Assembly (NCBI RefSeq): GCF_015679185.1
Contig: NZ_CP064939.1
Coordinates: 4,898,001-4,962,000 of the forward strand
DNA from: Pedobacter endophyticus
GTDB lineage: Bacteria > Bacteroidota > Bacteroidia > Sphingobacteriales > Sphingobacteriaceae
Length of the DNA: 64,000 bases
Direction of reading: 5' to 3'
Shown here: positions 45,502 to 55,320 of the stretch, one piece after another
Numbering within the stretch: position 1 is the first letter of the stretch
How the letters are laid out: every line of letters starts with the position of its first letter
Program-made: the position numbers and the translations under genes
The notes under the pieces: model-generated
Database searches by the model: none
Told to the model about the DNA's origin: nothing
What the model saw: only the letters and a program-made list of their open reading frames with translations

Positions 45502-45906
45502 ATGATGCCGCATAAGCCTGTAATTTTTTTTGATGGTGTTTGTAATCTCTGTAATGCGTCTGTTCAGTTCACCATTGAGCATGATAAAAGAGATCTTTTT
45601 AGGTTTACCGCTTTACAGGGCGAGTATGCGCACTCGATTTTGCCAAAATTTAATGTTAATGTAAGTAAAATGAATTCTATTCTGCTTTTGGAAGCAGATC
45701 AACTGCATACCAAATCGTCGGCAGCATTACGGATAGCCAAACGCCTAAGCGGACTTTGGCCGTTGTTTTATGGTTTTATCATCATCCCGAAGTTTATAAG
45801 GGACTTTTTTTACGATATTATTGCTAAAAACCGTTACAAATGGTGGGGAAGGCAAGAAAGTTGTTGGGTGCCAACACCTGAGTTGAAGAGTAAGTTTTTG
45901 CCGTAG
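45502..45906 (+). CDS. DCC family thiol-disulfide oxidoreductase (DUF393)
   Basis: This 134-residue protein starts with the family signature FFDGVCNLCNASVQF, including the DxxCNLC motif (redox CxxC) near residues 11-18. It contains the RFTALQGE and SAALRIAKRLSGLW motifs of DUF393 proteins. A redox role is predicted for the family; the substrate is unknown. Two ATG codons lie in tandem at 45502 and 45505; an AGGAG lies 3 nt before the first, so translation could begin at either. Confidence 0.9.
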   Translation: MMPHKPVIFFDGVCNLCNASVQFTIEHDKRDLFRFTALQGEYAHSILPKFNVNVSKMNSILLLEADQLHTKSSAALRIAKRLSGLWPLFYGFIIIPKFIRDFFYDIIAKNRYKWWGRQESCWVPTPELKSKFLP

Positions 45907-46621
45907 CTAAGTTTTTATCATTTGGGACATCAAAAACACTTACGGTTTTTTGCTTCGTCTTTCAGTTTAAATTTGTCGATTGAGATTGCTTCAGCTCGCT
46001 CGAATCCAGCTTCGCTACGAATTAGCCCCTTTGGGGCAATGACGAAGTAGCCAGGCATTTCGCTTTAAACTTTGGCAGGCGGTTTTTGGCGTTTCTGCGT
46101 TTCATCGCTTGTAGATCCTTCCCCGAAGTGTAGGGACATGCGTTATCATACCATTGACGTTTTTCGTAAATACCATAAAAATCGTCCTTTCGACCGAAGT
46201 GCTCCGTAGGAGCTCCTTTGGAGGAGAAATCTTTGAATCTTAGATAGAGATTTCTCCGCTGCGCTCGAAATGACGACCCTTCTTAGGAACATTGTTCTGA
46301 AAAACGACGTCACTTATATTGACTTTCTCCTAAAATATTAAAACTACCATTGACGTTTCGTCATTGCGAAATCGATTTTTCATCGATTGAAGCAATCTCA
46401 TTAGCGCTTTTCGTGCAGAATAGATTGCTTCGTGCCTCGCTACAAAGTAGCCCCTTTGGGGCAATGACGACCGCTTTAAAAAACGTCATTCATATTGATT
46501 TTTTCCTGAAAAATTAAAACTCAGGATGACAGGTTGGCTAGGCATTTTGGTTTCAGCCTTTTCACTTTTTATCTTCGGACTTCCGGTCTTTCCGACTTTT
46601 GGACCCTCTTTAACCCACGCT
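45907..46621. other. Gene-free region of dispersed repeats
   Basis: No gene is seen. It contains TAGCCCCTTTGGGGCAATGA blocks at about 46023-46046 and 46447-46469, a dispersed repeat copy at 46366-46478, and a segment around 46180-46290 with GAGAAATCTTTGAATCTTAG and GAGATTTCTCCG pieces. Such blocks recur in the other long spacers. Confidence 0.6.
46366..46478. repeat. Dispersed intergenic repeat, copy 2
   Basis: Aligns by eye to 7378-7495. It contains the CGATTTTTCATCGAT core, TGCAGAATAGATTGCTT, and an end with GCAATGACGACCGCTTTAAA. Confidence 0.6.
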
Positions 46622-46816
46622 TCAGCCTTTATTCCTGGGTTTCCAAAGCCAAAGTGACAAAATAATTAACGGGATGGATATGCTAAGCGCAATTACAATG
46701 TATATTGGCTTTTGCTTTACAATTTCGGGTTCGTTTGATAAGAAAATGACAACCGTTTCTTTAATAGCAAACAGCGTGATTATTGTACTAAGAACTGCAA
46801 GGATTTTACGCATCAT
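46622..46816 (-). CDS. Small two-helix membrane protein (hypothetical)
   Basis: The frame from ATG 46816 (or 46813) gives 63-64 residues: a helix at about 3-22 (ILAVLSTIITLFAI), a short loop, and a helix at about 38-56 (IYIVIALSISIPLIILSLWLW) ending in KPRNKG. The longer frame begins with TTG and is not preferred. No family is recognised. It is a weak call based on membrane-helix content and tidy start and stop; it stands alone downstream of the GH20 gene on the same strand. Confidence 0.5.
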   Translation of the reverse strand: MMRKILAVLSTIITLFAIKETVVIFLSNEPEIVKQKPIYIVIALSISIPLIILSLWLWKPRNKG

Positions 46817-46901
46817 TAAATTTTGAAGCAAAGATTGGATTTATTTTCGGTGTAAAGTGATTGATTTAGCTAAATATTGTCAATGAGGTTAAAGGTTTCG
46901 T

Positions 46902-48566
46902 TTACTCAAGATACCTTTTTGAGTAAGTTATTCCCATCAAATCGTACCGTTTAAATTGCGTTTTTAAACGGTTCAGGAAATCGGGGTAATTACGCTTTTC
47001 TTTCGGACTCCACAAGATTTCGCTTAGCGCATCCAACCTCGGAAACAGCTGGTACTGCACCTTTGCGGGATTGGTAATGTATTCACTCCACAAGCAGCCC
47101 TGTCCGCCCCAAATATACTTGGCCTGTTGCGCATTTAACTCTGCCGGAATCGGTTCGTAATTGTAAACATCGATTAGTGGAGAGGTTTTTCTCGCCGTTA
47201 GACTATCTTCTTTTGCAAATTGAGCATGATTGAAATAAACTTTATCCTCGGGCGTCATGATGGCTTTATGCCCTTGCTTGGCCGCTTCAATGCCACCCTT
47301 TTCGCCCTGCCAACTCATTACAACAGCATTAGGGGCCAAGCCACCCTGTAAAATCTCATTCCAACCGATAATGGTTTTCCCTTTACTGTTTACAAACTTT
47401 TCTATCCGATGGATGAAATAGCTTTGTAGCTCGCTTTCATTTTTCAGTCCGTTGTCGCTCATTATTTTTTGCGAAACAGGGGAGGCTTTCCACCAAACTT
47501 TCGAGGCCTCATCGCCACCTATATGAATATATTTTGACGGAAATAAATCCATTACCTCTGTTAAAATATTTTCCAGAAATTTAAAAGTAGTATCCGATGC
47601 TTGTAATACGTTGTTGTATTTGTTCATCATGCCCCAGGTTTGCGCTACTTCATATTTTTTGTTGGGTTCTGTACCCAATTCGGGGTAGGCCGCCAAAACG
47701 GCCATGTTGTGCGCAGGCATTTCAATTTCAGGAATGATGGTAATGTAACGCTTGGCTGCATAGGCCACAACATCCTTAATTTCTTCTTGAGCATAGTAAC
47801 CACCGTAACGAATTCCGTCGGTTTTAATCACTGCATTTTGAGGAGTAATTTTAACGCCGTTTTGTAATACCTGATATTTAATATTCTCGTTTCCTTTTCC
47901 CGGCCATAAACCAACGATGCTTCCATTGCGCCAGGCGCCAACCTCGGTTAGTTTTGGATACTTTTTGATTTCGATCCGCCAGCCATGATCATCGGTTAAA
48001 TGCCAATGAAAATAGTTCATTTTGTGCTGTGCCAAATAATCGATGTATTGCTTTACAAACGCCACATCAAAAAAATGACGGCTTACATCGAGGTGCATTC
48101 CACGGTAATCGAAGCGTGGGCGATCGATTATTGAAACTGAGGGAATTTGCAGTGATGTAGTTTTTGAAGTCGGTAATAATTGGATCAGTGTTTGAATTCC
48201 GTAAAAAACGCCGGACTTTGAAGTTCCTACAATCGAAATTCCACTGTCTAAAGTATTTAATAAATAAGCATTGTCAAATTCGCTGGCACTGGTATCCAAA
48301 ATTAAGCTGATAAAGTTTTGATTTGGCACTGCCGTAGTGATATTCAGCTTCAGATTGAGGTACTTTTGGAGATAATCGTTCAAAAAATCAGCTGAATTTC
48401 GCAAGCTATCGTTTTGGATTGCGATTTGAGTATTCGCATCGATTGTAAACGGCTTTCGTAAATTATCTAATTTAACATATCCTGGCTGCGGTATAATGTT
48501 TACTTCCTGCGCAAAAAGGTTCAAACTGAAAGCAATCGCAAAGAGTAATAAGCTAATTTTCGTCAT
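46902..48566 (-). CDS. Beta-N-acetylhexosaminidase, GH20 family
   Basis: This 554-residue exported enzyme (signal peptide MTKISLLLFAIAFSLNLFAQ) has an N-terminal GH20b domain (about 20-145) and the GH20 barrel with DRPRFDYRGMHLDVSRHF, HWHLTDDHGWRIEIKKYP, and the catalytic Asp-Glu pair in HIGGDEASKVWWK. It removes terminal GlcNAc/GalNAc from glycans or chitooligosaccharides. It is monocistronic with a good -7 box upstream, and no SusCD pair is next to it. The length is slightly short for the family, but the catalytic motifs are complete. Confidence 0.93.
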   Translation of the reverse strand: MTKISLLLFAIAFSLNLFAQEVNIIPQPGYVKLDNLRKPFTIDANTQIAIQNDSLRNSADFLNDYLQKYLNLKLNITTAVPNQNFISLILDTSASEFDNAYLLNTLDSGISIVGTSKSGVFYGIQTLIQLLPTSKTTSLQIPSVSIIDRPRFDYRGMHLDVSRHFFDVAFVKQYIDYLAQHKMNYFHWHLTDDHGWRIEIKKYPKLTEVGAWRNGSIVGLWPGKGNENIKYQVLQNGVKITPQNAVIKTDGIRYGGYYAQEEIKDVVAYAAKRYITIIPEIEMPAHNMAVLAAYPELGTEPNKKYEVAQTWGMMNKYNNVLQASDTTFKFLENILTEVMDLFPSKYIHIGGDEASKVWWKASPVSQKIMSDNGLKNESELQSYFIHRIEKFVNSKGKTIIGWNEILQGGLAPNAVVMSWQGEKGGIEAAKQGHKAIMTPEDKVYFNHAQFAKEDSLTARKTSPLIDVYNYEPIPAELNAQQAKYIWGGQGCLWSEYITNPAKVQYQLFPRLDALSEILWSPKEKRNYPDFLNRLKTQFKRYDLMGITYSKRYLE

Positions 48567-48585
48567 TATAAGTAAGTTTCCTTTC

Positions 48586-48593
48586 CAAAAGTA
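48586..48593 (-). promoter_or_regulatory. Candidate -7 box of the GH20 gene
   Basis: On the minus strand TACTTTTG matches TAnnTTTG, 20 nt before the ATG. A GGAAAGG purine stretch follows before the start. Confidence 0.5.
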
Positions 48594-48683
48594 ATGATTA
48601 AGAAAGAGGAATGGAAAAGCTTTGAAAGAACGAACTGCGATGTTACATAGAACTGAGCATTATCATTCCGTCTAAATCTAGTT

Positions 48684-48854
48684 GTAGCGTCTCCAATGCT
48701 AAAGTTAAGCTTGTCAATTGTCAGTCTGAGCGGAGTCGAAGACCCTTTCTATAGGATAAGAACGAAAAATATTTGTCCTTCGACTCCGCTCAGGATGACA
48801 ATATTTTTTCGTTTTATCCTTAACTCAATAGCATTGGTAGCGTCTCGCTACGAC
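48684..48854. mobile_element. MITE-like element with terminal inverted repeats (copy 2)
   Basis: The left end GTAGCGTCTCCAATGCTAAA (48684 on) is inverted at the right end (48819-48854, with TAGCATTGGTAGCGTCTC). The interior has CGAAGACCCTTTCTATAGGA and ATATTTTTTCGTTTTATCCT, matching 30731-31082 in part. This copy is shorter and lacks the 92-bp tandem. The rest of the 48567-49095 spacer has no gene apart from the GH20 promoter and the S1 terminator. Confidence 0.6.
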
Positions 48855-49046
48855 TTGGCATTGATTCGGTAGTCGAAGTACTATGTCACATTGAACGGAA
48901 ATAATCGCAGTAAGCCCCCTGCGGGTTCACCTCCAATAAATAAATCGTCATCTCGACTGGAGCGCAGCGGAACGGAGAGATCTGTTATTTAGATTTCTCG
49001 GCTTCGTTGCATTCCGCTAAAAATGACGGTAACCTCATAACCAAAA

Positions 49047-49080
49047 AAAGCTCCCGATTTTCATCGGGAGCTTTCAAATT
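49047..49080 (-). terminator. Intrinsic terminator of the S1 gene
   Basis: A perfect 11-bp stem AAAGCTCCCGA/TCGGGAGCTTT with a 6-nt loop and flanking A/T tracts lies 16 nt downstream (minus sense) of the rpsA stop. Confidence 0.85.
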
Positions 49081-49095
49081 TATCAGTTAAAAAGA

Positions 49096-51030
49096 CTAGC
49101 CTTTTTTAGCTTTGCTTTCTTCGCCTTCTAATTGCGATTTCAACTGAGCCAATACGTCTAAGTCGCCTAAAGTAGATTTCTCTACAGAATCTTTAACTTT
49201 CTTAACCGCAGTTACAGCAGCTTTAGCTTCTTTCTTTTTAGCATTTCTTTCTTCTGCTACAGCTTCAGCTTTAACTTCTTCCCAAATACGAGCGTGAGAT
49301 ACAACGATGCGTTTAGCTTCTTTGTTAAACTCGATAATTTTGAAGTCGTTAGTTTCTTCAGCTTTAACCGAAGTACCATCTTCTTTAACCATGTGTTTAG
49401 TTGGTACGAAACCTTCTACACCGTAAGGTAAAGCAATAACAGCACCTTTATCAGTTACCTTAACAACTGTTCCCTGGTGAACCGAATCTAAAGTGAAGAT
49501 CGTTTCGAAAGTATCCCAAGGGTTTTCTTCCAATTGTTTGTGGCCTAAGCTCAATTTACGGTTATCAACATCAAGTTCTAAAACAACAACGTCTAATACA
49601 TCACCAACTTTAGTGAATTCGTTAGGGTGGTTGATTTTTTTAGACCATGATAAGTCTGAAATGTGAATTAAACCATCGATACCTTCTTCAATTTCAACGA
49701 AAACGCCGAAGTTGGTCATGTTTTTAACAGTTGCCTGGTGCTTGCTTCCAACTGGGAATTTAGCAGCAACTTCTTGCCATGGATCGCTCGATAATTGTTT
49801 AATACCTAAGCTCATTTTGCGCTCGTCTCTGTCTAAAGTTAAAACTTCAGCTTCGATTTCATCGCCAACTTTTAAGAATTCTTGTGGGTTTCTTAAGTTT
49901 TGCGACCAGCTCATTTCGGAAACGTGGATTAAACCTTCAACACCTGGGATGATTTCTAAGAAAGCACCGTAATCTGCAACAGTTACGATTTTTCCTTTAA
50001 CTTTAGAACCAACTTGAATGTCGGCAGTTAAGTTTTCCCAAGGGTGTGGAGTTAATTGTTTCAAGCCTAAAGCGATACGTTTTTTCTCATCATCGAAATC
50101 TAAAACAACCACGTTGATTTTTTCATCTAATGATAATACTTCTTTCGGATGCTCTATGCGGCCCCAAGAAATATCAGTAATGTGAAGTAAACCATCAACA
50201 CCACCTAAATCGATGAACACACCGAAATCTGTAATGTTTTTAACGGTACCTTCCAATACCTGACCTTTTTCTAATTTAGAAACGATCTCTACTTTTTGGC
50301 TTTCTAAATCGTCTTCAATTAACACTTTATGAGAAACTACAACGTTTTTAAACTCATGGTTAATTTTAACAACTTTAAATTCCATTGTTTTACCCACGTA
50401 AATATCGTAATCGCGGATAGGTTTGATATCAATCTGAGATCCTGGTAAGAAAGCCTCAACGCCCATGATATCAACAATTAAACCACCTTTAGTACGGCTC
50501 TTAACGAAACCGTTAATGATTCTATCGTTTTCAAGAGCCTCGTTAATTGCTTCCCATGATCTTTGAGTTTTAGCTCTTTTACGAGAAAGGATCAATTGAC
50601 CGTTAGCATCTTCTGGTGCTTCAACGAAAACGTCAACTGAATCGCCAACTTTAAGATCTGGTGTATCACGGAATTCCGAAGTAGAAACTAAACCGTCCGA
50701 TTTAAAACCTACGTTTAATACTACATCCTTGTTGTTGATTGAAACAACGATACCCGGAATAATCTCACCTTTAGTGATCTGGTTAAATGTTCCGGCATAC
50801 ATATCCTCAAACTTTTTACGGTCTGCATCATTGTAATTACCGAAAACTTTTTCATCAGCATCCCAGTCGAAATCTTCCGTTGGTGTTGCCAATGATGATT
50901 TGATCGATTCGATCGAAACTGAATCAGCTTCTGATTCAATAGTTTCTTTTTCAGTTAGGCGTCCGCCTTCTCCCTGAAGCTCAGCTGTTTTTGCTGCTAA
51001 TTCTTTTTCTGCTACTTGTTTTTTAGCCAT
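49096..51030 (-). CDS. rpsA: 30S ribosomal protein S1
   Basis: This 644-residue protein has six S1 domains: about 85-150, 165-230, 250-320, 335-405, 420-490 and 505-575, with motifs such as GVFIDLGGVDGLLHITDISW, GAFLEIIPGVEGLIHVSEMSW and GVFVEIEEGIDGLIHISDLSW. The N-terminal about 75 residues and the C-terminal Lys/Glu/Ala-rich tail are extensions typical of Bacteroidota S1. It binds mRNA on the 30S subunit. The gene has a perfect -7 box and, unusually for the phylum, an AAGGAG sequence 11 nt before the ATG. It ends at a strong terminator. Confidence 0.97.
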   Translation of the reverse strand: MAKKQVAEKELAAKTAELQGEGGRLTEKETIESEADSVSIESIKSSLATPTEDFDWDADEKVFGNYNDADRKKFEDMYAGTFNQITKGEIIPGIVVSINNKDVVLNVGFKSDGLVSTSEFRDTPDLKVGDSVDVFVEAPEDANGQLILSRKRAKTQRSWEAINEALENDRIINGFVKSRTKGGLIVDIMGVEAFLPGSQIDIKPIRDYDIYVGKTMEFKVVKINHEFKNVVVSHKVLIEDDLESQKVEIVSKLEKGQVLEGTVKNITDFGVFIDLGGVDGLLHITDISWGRIEHPKEVLSLDEKINVVVLDFDDEKKRIALGLKQLTPHPWENLTADIQVGSKVKGKIVTVADYGAFLEIIPGVEGLIHVSEMSWSQNLRNPQEFLKVGDEIEAEVLTLDRDERKMSLGIKQLSSDPWQEVAAKFPVGSKHQATVKNMTNFGVFVEIEEGIDGLIHISDLSWSKKINHPNEFTKVGDVLDVVVLELDVDNRKLSLGHKQLEENPWDTFETIFTLDSVHQGTVVKVTDKGAVIALPYGVEGFVPTKHMVKEDGTSVKAEETNDFKIIEFNKEAKRIVVSHARIWEEVKAEAVAEERNAKKKEAKAAVTAVKKVKDSVEKSTLGDLDVLAQLKSQLEGEESKAKKG

Positions 51031-51041
51031 TAATTAATTGT

Positions 51042-51047
51042 CTCCTT
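51042..51047 (-). promoter_or_regulatory. Shine-Dalgarno-like AAGGAG before rpsA
   Basis: AAGGAG on the minus strand lies 11 nt before the ATG. Most genes in this window lack such a site, as is usual for Bacteroidota. Confidence 0.5.
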
Positions 51048-51066
51048 TTCCCCTGTTTAGGGACTG

Positions 51067-51074
51067 CAAAGGTA
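51067..51074 (-). promoter_or_regulatory. Candidate -7 box of rpsA
   Basis: On the minus strand TACCTTTG matches TAnnTTTG exactly, 36 nt before the ATG and upstream of the AAGGAG. Confidence 0.6.
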
Positions 51075-51244
51075 AAAATATTTTAATTAATAGAAAAGAT
51101 TTTTTTAATAAATGTTGCTGATTTTAAAGTGATTAGAAAGATAGTTCGGAGTCTTAAGTTCAAAATCTGCGATTGATACACTGAAAATAGCTTTTTGTAA
51201 CTTCCCTCTTGAGGGTGCTCAGTAATGCTATTAAGTAATGAAAA

Positions 51245-51610
51245 ACACCAAAATATTTATGTATTTCTTTGCCGTCGGTTTCAACCGACGGAATTAAAAA
51301 GCAGTCGTTAGGCTTTAGCTGAACGCTCAGCAGTTTTGAAATTTATGTATTTCTTTGCTGTTGGTTTCAACCGACGGATTAGAAGAGCAATTGTTTGGCT
51401 TTAGCCGAAAATTAGAACTTATGATTGAATTGGGCGCTCAGCAGTTTTGAAATTTATGTATTTCCTTGCCGTCGGTTTCAACCTACGGATTAGAAGAGCA
51501 ATTGTTAGGCTTTAGCCGAAAATTAGAACAAGACTTATGATTGAATGTGGGCGCCCAGTAGTTTTAGAATTTATGTGTTTCTTTGCCGTCGGTTTCAACC
51601 GACTGAATTA
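51245..51610. repeat. REP-like palindrome array 2 (second sequence version)
   Basis: The palindrome CCGTCGGTTTCAACCGACGG (or one-base variants), always after TTG, occurs at 51272, near 51359, at 51469 and at 51586. The intervening sequence (AGGCTTTAGC, GCGCTCAGCAGTTTTGAAAT, TTATGTATTTC) is also repeated, giving four units of 87-117 bp. The remaining 51611-51879 shows no gene. Confidence 0.8.
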
Positions 51611-51879
51611 AAAAGCACTAGTAGCCTTCAGCAGTACATAAAACTCCAGCAACTTCTTGGCATCACGCCCTCCAATCTTCCCTTTTCTTTTAAATCTTGT
51701 TTATCAAAAATGTCTCGGTAAGAGAATGCTACCAACGTTAAACGCGAAATGTGTGCAATTAGCTAGCCGCAGTTTTTATTAGGCTGCGTTGGTATTTGGC
51801 TTAACATGCCCGGGTCAAAAATGCCTTTTCAGCACGCTAAACTTCAATTTAACTTAACCTGCCATTTACATTGGCATCC

Positions 51880-51887
51880 TACTTTTG
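51880..51887 (+). promoter_or_regulatory. Candidate -7 box of the second susC
   Basis: TACTTTTG matches TAnnTTTG, with about a 65-nt leader to the ATG at 51953. Confidence 0.5.
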
Positions 51888-51952
51888 CGGCATTTAAAAA
51901 CTACATCAATGATAAATAATTTCGTAAATTGCTTTATCTAACCATCCTTAAA

Positions 51953-54900
51953 ATGAAAAAACCTTTACTATCAAAGCAAAGGGTTGCGGCATATGCCATT
52001 GCAGGTTTGTTGGCTACTGCGCCTTCACTATCTGCCATGGCCGAGGCCCATTTACCCGATTCGCTCAATGTTGCCAACATCCAGGCATCAGGAACCATCA
52101 GCGGAAAAATTGTTGATGAAAAAGGCGACCCGCTTCCGGGCGCCAGTATCCTCATTAAAGAATTGAACAAAGTAGTGCAAAGTGCCCGCGATGGCAGTTT
52201 TAGCCTCAGCGTACCCGAGGGCACGTACACCCTCTCGGTTAGCTTTATTTCGTACACTACCGCTACGTTTACTAAGGTGGCGGTAAAAGCCAATGAAAAC
52301 ACGCCGCTAAACGTTACGCTAAAGGGCGAAACAGGTACCTTAAATGAGGTGTTGGTAGTGGGCTACGGAACACAAAAAAGAGAAAACGCTACAGGTGCCG
52401 TCGATCAGATTACTTCTAAAAACATCGAAAATCGGCCAATTACGAATTTAACACAAGGTTTGCAAGGTTTACTGCCCAACTTAAACCTTAAAATGATGGA
52501 CGGGAAGCCTACACAATCGCCAAGCTATAATATCAGGGGGACAACCTCGATTGGGCAGGGTGGAAGTGCCTTAATTTTAATTGACGGCTTTGAGGGCGAC
52601 CCAAGTTTATTGAACCCAAACGATGTAGAGACCGTTTCTATTCTTAAAGATGCGGCCTCGGCAGCTATTTACGGTGCCCGAGGAGCGTTCGGCGTAGTTT
52701 TGATTACCACGAAAAAAGGAGAAAAAGGGCGAACAAGCGTTTCGTACTCCAGCAACTTTTCCATTAAATCGCCAATTACCAGACCCGATTTTGTGACAGA
52801 TGGTTACACCTGGGCGAAAATGTTTTCGGAGGCCTTTGTTAACGGCGATGGCGCTTTTCCGCAAAATGTAAACAAAACGCAAAAGTTCTCGCAAGCTTAT
52901 TTAGACGAATTTAAGCGCAGGGTAGAATCGGGTCAACCTTATAATACTGTCGAGGTGAACCCCACAACAGGCGAATATACTTACTACGGCAGTACCGATT
53001 ATTACGGCGCCTTGTATAAAGACAATACCAACGCCTTCGAAAACAATCTTTCGGTAAGTGGTGGCAGCGATAAGGCTACGTTTTTGGTGTCGGGTCGTTT
53101 TTTAAACCAAGATGGCTTGTTCAGGTACAACAGCGACGATTACGATACGAAAAATATTCGTGCCCGCGGTACCATACAGCTTTTTCCGTGGTTAAGTATT
53201 GAAAACAACGCCGATTATTCGATTATGAACTACCACAACCCCATTAACGTGGGTGAAGGCGGCGGTATTTGGCGAAACATTGGCGATGAGGGGCACCCAA
53301 CAATGCCATTGTTCAACCCCGATGGTTCACTAACCTTTTCGTCGGCCTACACCGTTGGCGATTTCGTTTACGGAAAGAATGGCATCGATACCCGCCGGGA
53401 GGTGTTCAGAAACATTACCGGTTTGCGGAGCAATTTCTTCGATAATAAGTTTCGCGTAAACGCCGATTTCACCTTCCGCAATACCGATAATAATCGCGAG
53501 CAAAAAAGAGTGCAGGTGCCGTACAGCAATTTTCAAGGCGTTACCGCCTATGTAGGTACCACTACAAACGATTTATTGTTCGATTTACGAGAAACAAGAT
53601 ATCTGGCAACTAATATTTATGCCGAGTTCGAAGACCACTTCGGCGAAGATCATTACCTAAAGGCGATGGCAGGTTACAATTACGAGCAATCGACCTATAA
53701 CCGCGTTGCCGTGCAACGGAATGGTATTATTTTCGAAGATGCTACCGATTTAACCCTGGCTCTCGGCCAATCCATTACCACCGGCGGCGGTTATGAGCAA
53801 TGGGCTATTTTGGGCGGTTTCTCGAGGTTGAATTATGGGTTTAAAGATCGCTATCTGGTAGAAGTGAATGCCCGGTACGATGGCTCATCCAAATTTCCAT
53901 CTAATCAGCGTTACGGCTTCTTCCCATCAGTTTCTGCAGGTTGGAGGGTAAATAAAGAACCATTCTGGCATGTTTCAGACAAAATTATCTCCGATTTAAA
54001 GTTCAGGGCTTCTTATGGTGCGCTGGGGAATGGTAACATTGCCTCGTACGCCTTTCAAGAGCTTTTCAATATCAGTCAATCGGGTGTGATCTTAAACGGC
54101 TCGCGACCGCAAACCACGCGTAACCCTTCGGTATTACCTAGCGGCTTAACCTGGGAAACATCGACAACAACCAACTTCGGTTTAGATTTAACGATGTTTT
54201 CTGGCCGATTGAACTTTACCGGCGACGCCTATATCCGCAAAACGACCGATATGTTTACGTTCGGCTTAACCCCGCCAGCGGTTTTCGGGGCCGATGTGCC
54301 TAAAGGTAACTACGCCGATTTAACCACAAGGGGCTGGGAAGCTTCCATCACCTGGAGCGATAGAATTGGTAATCCCGAAAAACCGTTCAGGTACAATGTA
54401 AGGCTGACGCTATCGGATAATAAAACGAAAATTGATAAGTATAACAATCCTGATAAGCTGCTGAGCGATTACTACGAGGGACAAACCCTTGGCGAAATTT
54501 GGGGCTACGAAACGGAAGGCTTCTTTATCGATGCGGCAGATATTGCCTCGCATGCAAAACAAGATCCGCAAATGCGGGCCTCACCTTCGGGTTTGTGGTT
54601 TCCGGGCGATATCAAACTGAAAGATTTAAATGGCGACGGTTTGATCAACGTTGGCGAGAATAAAGCCGGCAACTCGGGCGATAGAAGAATTATTGGCAAT
54701 TCGGCACCGCGATACATGTATGGTATTAATTTGGGTGCAGATTGGCATAACATTTCCTTTTCTGTTTTCTTTCAGGGCGTAGGCAAACAACAATGGTACC
54801 CAAGTACCGAAAGCGAAATGTTTTGGGGGCAGTATAACAGGCCGTACAACAACATTCCTACTTTCCACCTTGGCAATATGTGGACGCCTGAAAATACCAA

Positions 54901-55258
54901 CGCTTATTTTCCAAGAACAATGTCGAGAGCGGCGTCAAACAGCACCAACCGGACTTTAGGAGTTGCCCAAACCCGTTACCTGCAAAATGTGGCTTATTTG
55001 AGGATGAAAAACATTCAGGTGGGTTATACTTTACCAACCAGGTGGACCAACCGTATCGGCGCCCGCAGTGCGAAGATCTTTTTCTCTGGAGAAAATCTTT
55101 TCACTTATTCGCCAATGTACAAAATTGTGAAGAACACGATCGACGTAGAAAACGCTGTTCCTTCCGATCAGGATTTGAATGCGAACAGCACCAATGGCGA
55201 TGGTTATAACTACCCGCTATTAAAAAGCTTTTCGTTGGGTTTAAATGTTGGTTTTTAA
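51953..55258 (+). CDS. SusC/RagA-family TonB-linked transporter (fructan locus)
   Basis: The ATG at 51953 gives a 1101-residue protein starting MKKPLLSKQRVAAYAIAGLL, a signal peptide; the TTG eight codons upstream is not preferred. It then has a CarboxypepD_reg-like domain (about 45-130: ISGKIVDEKGDPLPGASI), the SusC motif LNEVLVVGYGTQKRENATGAV, a plug with SYNIRGTTSIGQGG, ALILIDGFEG and VSILKDAASAAIYGARGAFGVVLITTK, and a barrel ending FSLGLNVGF. No STN domain is present. It imports the oligosaccharide bound by the SusD encoded 62 nt downstream. Confidence 0.95.
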   Translation: MKKPLLSKQRVAAYAIAGLLATAPSLSAMAEAHLPDSLNVANIQASGTISGKIVDEKGDPLPGASILIKELNKVVQSARDGSFSLSVPEGTYTLSVSFISYTTATFTKVAVKANENTPLNVTLKGETGTLNEVLVVGYGTQKRENATGAVDQITSKNIENRPITNLTQGLQGLLPNLNLKMMDGKPTQSPSYNIRGTTSIGQGGSALILIDGFEGDPSLLNPNDVETVSILKDAASAAIYGARGAFGVVLITTKKGEKGRTSVSYSSNFSIKSPITRPDFVTDGYTWAKMFSEAFVNGDGAFPQNVNKTQKFSQAYLDEFKRRVESGQPYNTVEVNPTTGEYTYYGSTDYYGALYKDNTNAFENNLSVSGGSDKATFLVSGRFLNQDGLFRYNSDDYDTKNIRARGTIQLFPWLSIENNADYSIMNYHNPINVGEGGGIWRNIGDEGHPTMPLFNPDGSLTFSSAYTVGDFVYGKNGIDTRREVFRNITGLRSNFFDNKFRVNADFTFRNTDNNREQKRVQVPYSNFQGVTAYVGTTTNDLLFDLRETRYLATNIYAEFEDHFGEDHYLKAMAGYNYEQSTYNRVAVQRNGIIFEDATDLTLALGQSITTGGGYEQWAILGGFSRLNYGFKDRYLVEVNARYDGSSKFPSNQRYGFFPSVSAGWRVNKEPFWHVSDKIISDLKFRASYGALGNGNIASYAFQELFNISQSGVILNGSRPQTTRNPSVLPSGLTWETSTTTNFGLDLTMFSGRLNFTGDAYIRKTTDMFTFGLTPPAVFGADVPKGNYADLTTRGWEASITWSDRIGNPEKPFRYNVRLTLSDNKTKIDKYNNPDKLLSDYYEGQTLGEIWGYETEGFFIDAADIASHAKQDPQMRASPSGLWFPGDIKLKDLNGDGLINVGENKAGNSGDRRIIGNSAPRYMYGINLGADWHNISFSVFFQGVGKQQWYPSTESEMFWGQYNRPYNNIPTFHLGNMWTPENTNAYFPRTMSRAASNSTNRTLGVAQTRYLQNVAYLRMKNIQVGYTLPTRWTNRIGARSAKIFFSGENLFTYSPMYKIVKNTIDVENAVPSDQDLNANSTNGDGYNYPLLKSFSLGLNVGF

Positions 55259-55320
55259 TCGGATAATATATAAAAGATGGGGTTGCACGGCTTCATCATC
55301 ATCGAAAAAAAAATATAAAA

